NCBI RefSeq assembly: GCF_949987515.2
Contig: NC_082687.1
Span: 27,058,132 to 27,122,131 of the forward strand
Length of the DNA: 64,000 bases
Direction of reading: 5' to 3'
Origin: Delphinus delphis
Taxonomy: Eukaryota; Chordata; Mammalia; Artiodactyla; Delphinidae
Below, in pieces: positions 54,720-64,000 of this stretch. Positions within the stretch are counted from its first letter, which is position 1; each line of letters begins with the position of its first letter. The notes under the pieces are model-generated. The model did no database searches, was not told the DNA's origin, and saw only the letters and a list, made by a program, of their open reading frames with translations. The position numbers were made by a program, and so were the translations under genes.

Positions 54720-55870
54720 GGTCATCTCCTGAACGATAAATAAATCTCTTAAATTTCTTAGCTTCCCCTTGCGTTTGTAACCCAGACCTGTTTGTGAGCT
54801 CTAAGCAGCTGAAACTAGATGTGATTGGGGCCGTTTTAGGCTAAGATTCCTCAAACAATTCTTTGTTCATCAAAATGATGGGGAGTGCACTCCTTCAGGA
54901 GAGTATAAGAATTCTTATATAGGGCTAAGTCCCTTTTTTCCTAAGGGACAAGTTCGGGAAAAATATTCCTTATGTTCAGATATGTATGAGGGTTCCTTGA
55001 CATCCTTTCTCAAGGTTCTGTTTCAAGGAAAAATAAGAAACATGTCTTTGCTGAACGGTTTCTTTGCTGCTGTTCTTGACATTGGAATTGGAAAGTCGCG
55101 TTTTCGCTTCAGTCTAATGAAATGGGAAGTCTCTGGACGGTCATGGGAGAAAATTGTGGAAATTCTCCTTTGCTCTCAGATTATGCATTCCTTTGGGGTC
55201 AAGAACACATGGAATCCAGGCTTAAAATAACGAGGTCCGTGGGGGAATGGACATAATTCCTTCTGTTTCCTTAGACTCAGTCTGTCCTCGTTAGTGCTGA
55301 GTGATTAGGAAGGCAGGATGTCGTGCTTCTGCTGGTTTATTCATTGTTTGACCTGGACTGAGACTTGAAAAAAATTACTAAAGCTATCCTAGGATGCAGT
55401 TCTGCCTTTGTTGCCTTTTACTGAATATGGGTTTCTGGTCCTAAGCCCCATTAGCATTAGAATGTATCAATACATCAGAACTTAGCCTTTGATCTCAAAC
55501 GTGAGGGAAATTTAAAGTACCGGCAGTGGTTTCTCCCCCCACCCCCGGTAGAGTCTGATTCTCTTCCGGTCAGCTAGTATTGTCAAGAGATTCTCAGCTT
55601 TGGCTTAAACTGTAGGGGTAGGTAAAGATATTTACCCTATCTTTTCTTTCCTTTTTTAGACATTTAAGCTCTCATATCCAAATGTCTTACAAAAAGGGGT
55701 TTCAGACTCTACAGTGGGAAAAAATGTAATCCTTCAGACTGTTATATAATAAGCTTGTTCTTTTACTTTGGATTGTGAAGTTTGGATGGATTCTGTGGTT
55801 TGCCATCATAAGGCAACATGGAAATGTAGTTTGCGTTTCTGCCTCTCCCAACTCATGTGGAATCCCTGAA
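54720..55870. other. Intronic stretch without recognised features
   Basis: Unique-looking sequence. The frame 54982-55230 (+, 82 codons) has no recognisable domain. Confidence 0.4.
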
Positions 55871-56230
55871 TCAGAGAGATGGGTGGGACCTCAGGGGTTT
55901 CCTCGGCCAACTTCCTCTCAGTGCAGGAATCTGTGACTCTGTCTCTGGACACCTGTCACTTGCTTCTACTTGTTGATACGGAAGGAGCGGTGGGTGGGGA
56001 GGTGTCACATTACCTTGCTGGGTCCATTGTAATTTGTACTGAATTCCTCTTGATGGCGAACCCAAACCTGCTCTGTAGCTTCTCCTCGTTAGACCTGGTT
56101 TTGTCCTCTTCAAGCAAATCAAAATGATTTTTCCTTCTCTCATGTGATACCCTTTTAAATATTTGAAGACAGCTTTCATCATTTTCCCTCTCAATGTTCT
56201 CTTCCTCCCAAGTCTCATTAAACACCTCTG
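55871..56230. mobile_element. Ancient dispersed repeat, family uncertain
   Basis: In order: 'ccaacttcctctcagtgcag', 'ctggacacctgtcacttgct', 'atatttgaagacagctttca' and 'tccctctcaatgttctcttc'. This fits an old mammalian repeat with a distant, partial counterpart near 21590-21880. The open frames inside are not a gene. Confidence 0.35.
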
Positions 56231-56800
56231 ATTTTTTTTTTTAAACCTGTTCCTTCTACACGTTTTTAGCCTTCTCTTCTCACATTCCTGCTTTGCCTCA
56301 GTTAGAGAAGGTCTCTCTTAAAATATGGTGACCATACTGTCGAGATAGGTTCTGATTTTACAGGACACAGTTGTATGATTACCTTGTTTGGATTTGAACA
56401 ATATATGTAACCTATATATGTGTTCATTATCTTCTAGGACAATTTAACTACTTTAGTTCATGCTGAACTTTCAGTTAACTCAAATTTTTAGGGGCTACGG
56501 CCCCCGTTAAAGTCCACTGTTAAATTCACATGAGCTGTTGTTAAGATACCTTTTACACTTGAGCATTTGCCTTTCAAGACTGAAACCTGGCTGATTGCTT
56601 ATCTCAGGCAAATTCTGTGGTGCCACTTTTGCATCCTTTTTAGGTCGAGAGCTACTCGAGCTGTGATTCTCTCATGCAGCCTTCAACCTTCCCTCCCAAC
56701 TGTTGGTGCCTTGCAAACGTACATTTAAAAAATATACAAACAAATATATAAGAGTAAGAAGAACATCTTATGCTGTGATTCTCAAGAGAATTCTCTCAGG
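56231..56800. other. Intronic stretch without recognised features
   Basis: No repeat or gene was recognised. Confidence 0.4.
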
Positions 56801-57015
56801 CAGGGTTGAGTCAACCATGGCCCATGGGCCAAACCCACCTCACCTATTTTATAAATGAAATTTTGATGGACCACAGCTATACTCATTGATACACTATGTA
56901 TGACTGCTTTTGTGCTGAAATCGCAGAGTTGAGTAGTTGGAAACCGAGGCTGTATGACTCAAAGCCTACATTATTTACTACCTGGCCTTCTGTAGAAAAA
57001 GTTGGCTGACCCCTG
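56801..57015 (+). mobile_element. hAT-type non-autonomous DNA transposon
   Basis: It begins 'cagggttgagtcaaccatgg' and ends 'aaaagttggctgacccctg'. The ends are short imperfect inverted repeats. Inside are 'catgggccaaacccacctca', 'gatggaccacagctatactc' and 'gcagagttgagtagttggaa'. The possible 8-bp duplication ctctcagg / ttctaagg matches at 6 of 8. Family name not certain. Confidence 0.7.
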
Positions 57016-58095
57016 TTCTAAGGTGAGACCAACTGATTCTTTAACATGTTTTATGTTGATGTAGATACAAGACTATCCAAAACTCTTTCCAAGGCGCATT
57101 AGCACGGCTTTTATGGGAAAAAATATAGTTATATAGTCTTATATGTGTGGTTATAAAAAATCACTTCTAAATTTGCTTTCTCTCTAAATTATTTGATTGA
57201 TTTTTAATGTGTTAGTATTTGAAAGCGCTTCTCCGTACTATTACCGCGGCTGTCTCTTTCAAATTTGGAAACTTTCCCCACCAGAAATTGTCTTAGAGTC
57301 TTAGGTGCCGTCCCTAAAGTTGGTGTGCATGTACCTCTGGGAAAGAAGAGTCACGTTTTGGCATTAGAAAACTTCCACGCACTTATTACTAGCTTCCATA
57401 CACTTATTACTAGCACTTCTAGTAATATTATATAGCACTTCTGTGAACTTATAAAAGGAACTGAGAGATTTCATGGAATCTCTATTTTGAGAAAAAGAAG
57501 AGAGCCATCTTTGTTGTTCAGTCTACATTGCCTTACTCTGAAGCATTTACCAGCTACTTCGTGATTTTGTCCTTGAACAGAATGCCTAGGGTTCAATTCA
57601 GAAATGACATAATCAGACTTTCTTTAGGAAGGAAAATGATAATTTTAAATAAAAAATTAAAAAAAATTAAAACATTTTTTTAATTAAAGAATTGCATTAG
57701 AGTGGTGCCTGTCACAACTACTGTTTTCTTTGTTTTGGAAACAGGCTTATTGACCTGCCAATGGTAAGGTGGAAACTCCTTATATATTTTGTCTACGCTA
57801 GTGCTAGCCCTTGAAGGTCAGACAAATATTGCATCAAATTCTCCAAGTGAAGGACAAATATAAAATTGCTCGTGTGGAATCTTTGTGTCCTTGTCCTTTT
57901 GTGAATGAGAGTGTTTACTCCAGGGTATGGAGTTTCAGGGTTTGAATTTTAAAAGGTCTTCGTGTACCCATTGTTGTTGATGCCCACATCTAGCCCCGAC
58001 TGAGCATCTCCGGGTCCTGTTCTGACGGCCACTGGAGCCCATCGGATCTCGTCCACCTCCTCCGCTGCTTCCTGACTTCTTCAGGGGCTTTAGTG
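57016..58095. other. Intronic stretch; one short tandem repeat
   Basis: Apart from the 21-bp tandem duplication at 57372-57413 and A/T-rich runs near 57640-57680, nothing was recognised. Confidence 0.4.
57372..57413 (+). repeat. 21-bp tandem duplication
   Basis: Copy 1 cttccacgcacttattacta+g and copy 2 cttccatacacttattacta+g differ at two bases. A further partial 'cacttctagtaat' follows. Confidence 0.85.
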
Positions 58096-58099
58096 ATGC

Positions 58100-58310
58100 T
58101 GAATTGCTGGTACTTCCGTGCACTGGAAATGCTGTTTTCCCCTCTCTCATGGAGGGCCTTTGTTTTACTCTTATCCTTTGCCTGGAGAGCTCCTGTACTC
58201 TGTTTCAGGCTCAGGTCTGCATTATCCCCTCAGGAAGTCTTCCCTCACCCAGGCAGCTTCCTGTTCTCACCCACACTGTGCACACCACATCATGTAACGC
58301 TGATGCGCTT
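58100..58310 (+). mobile_element. Probable L2 LINE fragment
   Basis: 'Gcactggaaatgctgttttc', 'tttgcctggagagctcctgt' and 'caggaagtcttccctcaccc' follow L2 order. The overlapping open frames (58093-58532) are explained by this and adjacent sequence. Confidence 0.55.
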
Positions 58311-58766
58311 ACATCTGTCGGGCGTACTCTTACCGCAGGTGAATCGAACTGCTCACCTTCTCCCTGCCTTGCTAGTCTCACAAAGGCCAATGGATGTCCT
58401 CCAAAACTCCTGTTCACCTCTCTTAAAGGGCCTTCAGCCCAGGAAGTGCTCTCCTCCCTGTTTGTAATGATTCCTTCTTTCATGCCCCGCTTTATTCAGA
58501 CTTCTCCCCACACCTCAAATCTTGAGAACTGACCTTGCCTTGTACTTCTCGAAAAAAATAACTATCTGGTAGCAACTCCTTCAGCTTCTGTTCGTGAAAC
58601 CTACAAACCCATTTGAATGGGCCGTTGCTTTCTCCTTGCTTCCTATTACAAGCGCAGGCGGGATCTCTACTCCTGTGACGGTCAGCATTCCGTTTCCTCC
58701 CACGTTAGAGACTTTGAACCATCTTTTCTGGAGTCTTCGCATGGGCATGGAGATGTGCTGTCATCT
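58311..58766. other. Intronic stretch without recognised features
   Basis: Unrecognised C/T-rich sequence. It appears to continue beyond the small L1 insert at 58767-58830. Confidence 0.35.
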
Positions 58767-58830
58767 TTTTTTTTTTTTTTTAACATCTTTATTGGAGTAT
58801 AATTGCTTTACAGTGTTGTAATGTTGTGTG
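58767..58830 (-). mobile_element. Very short L1 3' end, antisense
   Basis: A T-run is followed by 'aacatctttattggagtata' and 'attgctttacagtgttgtaa', the last about 45 bp of the L1 3' UTR read in reverse. No clear duplication. Confidence 0.8.
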
Positions 58831-59925
58831 GGTTTAAGTACCGATCTTCTTAAAAAACAATCTGCCTTCACTTTACCTCGTGTTCTGTTTCAACCATTGT
58901 CTTCTTTTGATTCCGTCCTTCGTGGCCGTCCTTTTGAAGAAGGGTCGTTCCCACAAATGTCCTCACCCTTTATAAACCAACTCCAGTCTGGCCGTTTCTC
59001 CCTCCTTTCCGTGGATATTGCTGAGATCTCATTCATTCTTTAATTTCTCTGCAGCTCACACAGTTAAACCCCTGTCTTGCTTCATCCAGCCTCCACGGAC
59101 GATCAAATGTGGGTTTATTCAGGACCACTAGTAGGCTAGGTCCAGATGTGGATGCCTAGGAGATGATACTGGTGCTAAGGGAAGTGAGCTTTAAATTATT
59201 TTGAGATGTTGTGTGTCAGTTGGATCACCTTGAAAATGTATGGAAGAGCCTCTCATCTGCTTTCCCAGGTGGACCTTGGGGCACTCCGTATTGTTTCGAG
59301 TCGTCAGGATTCCTGGCATGTGCTGCCGTGTCCCTGCTCTGCTCTTTGGTTTGCCCTTGTTGCAGGTCACGTGGCCTACAATATGAAGAGGATAAAATGA
59401 TCGTATTTTGAAGATGATCCCTTTCCATTGACTAGTGATTGCTCTTCATTCTGTCTGTTGCCTCAACTCTTTGATACCTAAGTAACAAACTGTCAGGGCT
59501 GGAGTGAGTGAAGTCCGGTGGCCGGCCTGGGGAAGAGAGTTTAAGCAAGCTCTGGGCATCTCGAGTGTGGACAGGATCATTTTTTTCTGAGGATTCTGCA
59601 TCTCACTGGATGAATGGTCTCTTTGGGAGAAACCCGTCCATCATGAAACACTGCAAAGGAGCCTAGGGTTAAATGAAGAATCCTTTCCTGTTGTGAGTCA
59701 CTTATTTTTTTCTGTAATTTTAAGCTTGGATTTTTGGGGGGCTTTTTTGTAACAAGAGGGATGGCACATTGTTGTCAAGTGTTTTGAGGGTTGCTTTTCT
59801 ATTCTGAATCCTTCTGGAGGTGGTGAGAACGCTACTACTCACTAGCACATTGTGGTTAAATGCATTCTCCTTCGGTAAATATTCCCTTCTATGTGCATTT
59901 TCAGCATTGTTTGTTGTAGATTCTT
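58831..59925. other. Intronic stretch without recognised features
   Basis: No repeat, exon or RNA was recognised. Short overlapping open frames at 59206-59428 show no known protein. Confidence 0.4.
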
Positions 59926-60018
59926 TTTTTATTTTATTTTTATTAAAAAATTTTAAATCGTAGTATAGTTGATGTACAGTATTATGTAAGTTACAGGTGT
60001 GCAGTATAGTGATTCACA
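59926..60018 (-). mobile_element. Short L1 3' end, antisense (older type)
   Basis: 'Aaatcgtagtatagttgatg', 'agttacaggtgtgcagtata' and 'gtgattcacaa' are L1 3' UTR sequence of the type seen at 14489 and 25310. It abuts the 3' end of the next, longer L1. Confidence 0.85.
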
Positions 60019-63000
60019 ATTTTTTTAACATCTTTATTGGAGTATAATTGCTTTACCAATGGTGTGTTAGATTCTGTTTATAACAAAGTGCAGCAGCTAT
60101 ACATAAGCATATATCCCCATATCTCCTCCCTCTTGTGTCTCCCTCTCACCCTCCCTCTCCCACTCCTCTAGGTGGTCACAAAGCACCGAGCTGATCTCCC
60201 TGTGCTATATAGCTGCTTCCCACTAGCTATCTATTTTATATTTGGTAGCGTATATACGTCCATGCCTCTCTCTCACTACGTCCCAGCTTATGCTTCCCCC
60301 TACCCGTGTCCTCAACTCCATTCTCTATGTCTGTGTCTCTATTCCTGTCCTGCCCCTAGGTTCTTCAGAGCCTTTTTTTTTTTAAAATTCCATATATGTG
60401 TGTTAGCATACAGTATTTGTTTTTCTCTTTCTGACTTACTTCACTCTGTATGACAGACTCTAGGTCCATCCACCTCACTACAAATAAATCAATTTCGTTT
60501 CTTTTGATGGCTGAGTAATATTCCATTGTGTATATATACCACATCTTCTTTATCTGTTCATCTGTTGATGGACACTTAGGTTGCTTCCACGTCCTGGCTA
60601 TTGTAAATAGAGCTGCAATGAACATTGTGGTACATGACTCTTTTCGAATTATGGTTTTCTCAGGGTATATGCCCAGTAGTGGGATTGCTGGGTCATATGG
60701 TAGTTCTATTTTTAGTTTTTTAAGGAACGTCTGTACTGTTCTCCATAGTGGCTGTATCAATTCACATTCCCACCAACTGTGCAAGAGTGTTCCGTTTTCT
60801 CCACACCCTCTCCGGCATTTATTATTTATAGATTTTTTGATGATGGCCATTCTGATTGGTATGAGTAGATACCTCATTGTGGTTTTGATTTGCATTTCTC
60901 TAATGATTAGTGATGTTGAGCATCCTTTCATGTGTTTGTTGGCAATCTGTATATCTTCTTTGGAGAAACATGTATTTAGGTCTTCTGCCCATTTTTGGAT
61001 TGTGTTGTTTGTTTTTTTAATATTGAGCTGCATGAGCTGCTTGTAAATTTTGGATATTAATCCTTTGTCAGTTGCTTCATTTGCAAATATTTTCTCCCAT
61101 TCTGAGGGTTGTCTCTTCGTCTTTTTATGGTTTCCTTTGCTGTGCAAAAGCTTTTAAATTTCATTAGGTCCCATTTGTTTATTTTTGTTTTTATTTCCAT
61201 TTCTCTAAGAGGTGGGTCAAAAAGGATCTTGCTGTGATTTATGTCATAGAGTGTTGTGCCTATGTTTTCCTCTAAGAGTTTTATAGTGTCTGGCCTTACA
61301 TTTAGGTCTTTAATCCATTTTGAGTTTACTTATTTATTTATTTATTATTTATTTATTTATTTTTTGCAGTACACGGGCCTCTCACTGTTGTGGCCTCTCC
61401 CGTTGTGGAGCACAGGCTCTGGACGCGCAGGCTTAGCGGCCATGGCTCACAGGCCCAGCCGCTCCGCGGCACGCGGGATCCTCCCGGACCGGGGCATGAA
61501 CCTGTGTCCCCCGCATTGGCAGGTGGACTCCCAACCACTGTGCCACCATGGAAGCCCCATTTTGAGTTTATTTTTGTGTATGGTATTAGGGAGTGTTCTA
61601 ATTTCATTCTTTTACCTGTCCAGTTTTCCCAGCACCACTTATTGAAGAGGCTGCCTTTTCTCCATTGTATATTCTTGCCTCCTTTATCAAAAATAAGGTG
61701 ACCATATGTGTGTGGGTTTATCTCTGGCTTTCTCTCCTGTTCCATTGATCTATATTTCTGTTTTTTTGCCAGCACCGTACTGCCTTGGTTACTGTAGCTT
61801 TGTAATATTGTCTGAAGTCTCAGAGCCTGATTCCTCCAGCTCCGTTTTTCTTTCTCAAGATTGCTTTGGCTATTCGGGGTCTTTTGTGTTCCATACAAAC
61901 TGTGAACATTTTTGTTCTAGTTCTGTGAAAAATGCCATTGGTTGTTTGAGAGGGATTGCATTGAATCTGTAGATTGCTTTGGGTAGTAGAGTCATTTTCA
62001 CAATGTTGATTCTTCCAATCCAAGAACATAGTGTATCTCTTCAACTGTTTGTATCATCTTTATTTTCTTTCATCAGTGTCTTATAGTTTTCTGCATACAG
62101 GTCTTTTTTCTCCGTAGGTACGTTCATTCCTAGGTATTTTATTCTTTTTGTTGCAATGGTAAATGGGAGTGTTTCCTTAATTTCTATTTCAGATGTTTCA
62201 TCATTAGTGTATAGGAATGCAAGAGATTTCTGTGCATTAATTTTGTATCCTGCTACCCTACCAAATTCATTGATTAGCTCTAGTAGTTTTCTGGTAGCAT
62301 CTTTAGGATTCTCTGTGTATAGCATCATGTCATCTGCAAACAGTGACAGCTTTACTTCTTCTTTTCCAATTTGGATTCCTTTTATTTCTTTTTCTTCTCT
62401 GATTGCTGTGGCTAAAACTTCCAAAATTATGTTGAATACTAAGTGGCGAGAATGGGCAACCTTGTCTTGTTCCTGATCTTAGAGGAAATGATTCAGTTTT
62501 TCACCACTGAGGACGATGTTGGCTGTGGGTTTGTCATATATGGCCTTTATTATGTTGAGGCAAGTTCCCTCTATGCCCACTTTCCAGAGAGTTTTTATCA
62601 TAAATGCGTGTTGAATTTTGTCGAAAGCTTTATCTTCATCTATTGAGATGATCATATGGTTTTTCTCCTTCAACTTGTTAATATGGTGTATCACATTGAT
62701 TGATTTGGGTATATTGAAGAATCCTTGCATTCCTGGGATAAACCCCACTTGATCATGGTGTATGATCCTTTTAATGTGCTGCTGTATTCTGTTTGCTAGT
62801 ATTTTGTTGAGGATTTTTGCATCTATGTTCATCAGTGATATTGGCCTGTAGTGTTCTTTCTTTGTGACATCTTTGTTTGGATTTGGTATCAGCGTGATGG
62901 TCGCCTTGTAGAATGAGTTTGGGAGTGTTCCTCCCCCTGCTATATTTTGGAAGAGTTTGAGAAGCATAGGTGGTAGGTCTTCTCTAAATGTTTGAAAGAA

Positions 63001-64000
63001 TTCGCCTGTGAAGCCATCTGGTTCTGGGCTTTTGTTTTTTGGAAGATTTGTATTCACAGCCTCATTTTCAGTGCTTGTGATTGGTCTGTTTATATTTTCT
63101 ATTTCTTCCTGGTTCAGTGTCGGAAGGTTGTGCTTTTTAAGAATTTGTCCATTTCTTCCAGATTGTCCATTTTATTGGTAGATAGCTGCTTGTAGTAATC
63201 TCTCATGATCCTTTGTATTTCTGCAGTGTCCGTTGTTACTTCTCCTTTTTCATTTCTAATTCTATTGATTTAAGTCTTCTCCCTTTTTTTCATGATGAGT
63301 CTGCCTAATGGATTATCAGTTTTGTTTATCTTCTCAGCTTTTAGTTTTATTGATCTTTGCTATTGTCTCCTTCATTTGTTTTTCATTTATTTCTGATCTC
63401 ATCTTTATGATTTCTTTCGTTCTGCTACCTTTGGTGTTTTTTTTTTTGTTCTTCTTTCTCTAATTGCTTTAGGTATAAAGTTAGGTTGTTTATTTGAGAT
63501 TTTCTCGTTTCTTGAGGTAGGATTGTATTGCTATAAACTTCCCTCTTAGAACTGCTTTTGCTACATCCCATAAGTTTTGGGTTGTCATGTTTTCATTGTC
63601 ATTTGTTTCTAGGTATTTTTTGATTTCCTCTTTGATTTCTTCAGTGATCTCTTGGTTATTTAGTAGTGTGTTGTTTAGCCTCCATGTGTTTGTATTTTTG
63701 CAGATTTTTTTTCCTGTAATTGATATCTAGTCTCATAGTGTTGTGGTCAGAAAAGATACTTGATACGATTTCAATTTTCTTAAATTTACCAAGGCTTGAT
63801 TTGTGACCCAAGATATGATCTATCCTGGAGAATGTCCCATGAGCACTTGAGAAGAAAGTGTATTCTGTTGTTTTTGGATGGAATGTCCTATAAATATCAA
63901 TTAAGTCCATCTTGTTTAATGTGTCATTTCAAGCTTGTGTTTCCTTATTTATTTTCATTTTGGATGATCTGTCCATTGGTGAAAGTGGGGTGTTAAAGTC
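60019..64000 (-). mobile_element. Long L1 in antisense, continues past the right edge; ORF2 broken
   Basis: The 3' end is at 60019 (T-run, 'aacatctttattggagtata'). The 3' UTR runs to about 60370 and ORF2 occupies the rest, read right to left. The endonuclease C-terminal part is at 63656-63910 (SRIDHILG with the catalytic aspartate, SDHN with the catalytic histidine). The RT core is at 62479-63057 and the catalytic FADD motif ([10 protein letters not shown]) is near 62330. The C-terminal region at 60365-61147 includes [20 protein letters not shown] and [15 protein letters not shown]. One-base frameshifts are visible near 61124, 62485 and 62455, and a SINE interrupts ORF2 at 61329-61556. It cannot encode a working protein. 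About 3.75 kb of L1 is present here. Confidence 0.93.
61329..61556 (-). mobile_element. CHR-family SINE, short form, nested in L1 ORF2
   Basis: On the + strand: a (tttа)-type tail of about 35 bp, 'gcagtacacgggcctctcac', 'ggcttagcggccatggctca' and the head 'tgccaccatggaagcc'. The duplication ccattttgagttta lies at 61315-61328 and 61557-61570. It splits ORF2 right after the codons for TKINSKW. Confidence 0.96.

Larger units (their letters stand above)
39432..64000 (+). other. ARHGAP10: ARHGAP10 intron (5' part), downstream of the exon pair
   Basis: This begins with the consensus donor gtgagtggtg and runs off the right edge. I found no further ARHGAP10 exon. It is much richer in young transposons than the 37.5-40 kb region around the exons. 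A long L1 in reverse orientation fills its last 4 kb. Confidence 0.8.

Noticed and set aside
57741..57769. Exon-like string: acag, 19 bases, then gtaagg
   Set aside because: It looks like an acceptor and donor, but the 19 bases read GCT TAT TGA in the phase needed after the 39431 donor. They do not match the next ARHGAP10 residues (ALSVTE...), so this is a chance pattern.
58093..58532. Two overlapping frames of 124 and 142 codons
   Set aside because: They overlap each other and a probable L2 fragment. No known protein.
61353..61898. 181-codon open frame on the - strand
   Set aside because: A fusion of L1 ORF2 residues and SINE translation, created by the SINE insertion. Not a gene.

Overview
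The window is mammalian nuclear DNA, almost certainly from a cetacean. The main evidence is its SINE content: about 21 tRNA-Glu-derived CHR-family copies, in the forms that fill whale and dolphin genomes. There are long copies with repeated 'cacaactactgagcc' units, short copies with 'gagccatggccgctgagcc', and very short copies starting 'gggaattccctggtggtcc'. I saw no Bov-A, Bov-tA or BovB sequence, which argues against a ruminant. Older repeats shared by all placentals (MIR, L2, MLT1, MER5-like, Tigger) are also present.

The only protein-coding sequence I can support is two adjacent exons of ARHGAP10 (GRAF2, a BAR-PH-RhoGAP-SH3 protein) on the + strand, at 39201-39296 and 39370-39431. They are separated by a 73-bp intron. 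They encode about residues 52-104 of the N-terminal BAR domain, and the frame, phases and splice sites are intact. Everything else is intron: about 39.2 kb of the preceding intron and about 24.6 kb of the following one. No first exon, CpG island, promoter or RNA gene was recognised.

Layout: 1-14 kb holds scattered CHR SINEs, an MLT1 LTR, old L1/MIR debris and a 62-bp tandem duplication. 14-20 kb has an antisense L1 3' end carrying a nested SINE, two L2 pieces and an ancient antisense L1 5' region. 20-31 kb has paired SINEs, L1 3' ends, a long L2 and two MLT1 LTRs. 31-41 kb is quieter and contains a young sense L1 with target-site duplications and the exon pair. 41-50 kb is dense: a Tigger inside another Tigger with a SINE inside both, more SINEs, an L1 split by a (CA)n tract and a SINE, a second type of Tigger-like element and a hAT element with intact ends. 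49-60 kb is mostly unrecognised, with very short L1 3' ends. 60-64 kb is a long antisense L1 with recognisable endonuclease and reverse-transcriptase motifs but frameshifts; it runs off the right edge.

I found no previously undescribed biological system. The items most worth a second look are the mini-intron in a gene with very large introns, the three-layer transposon nest, SINE pairs able to form hairpins in the pre-mRNA, and a perfect 13-bp inverted repeat at 54.67 kb. Subfamily names are from memory of consensus sequences and were not checked against a library.
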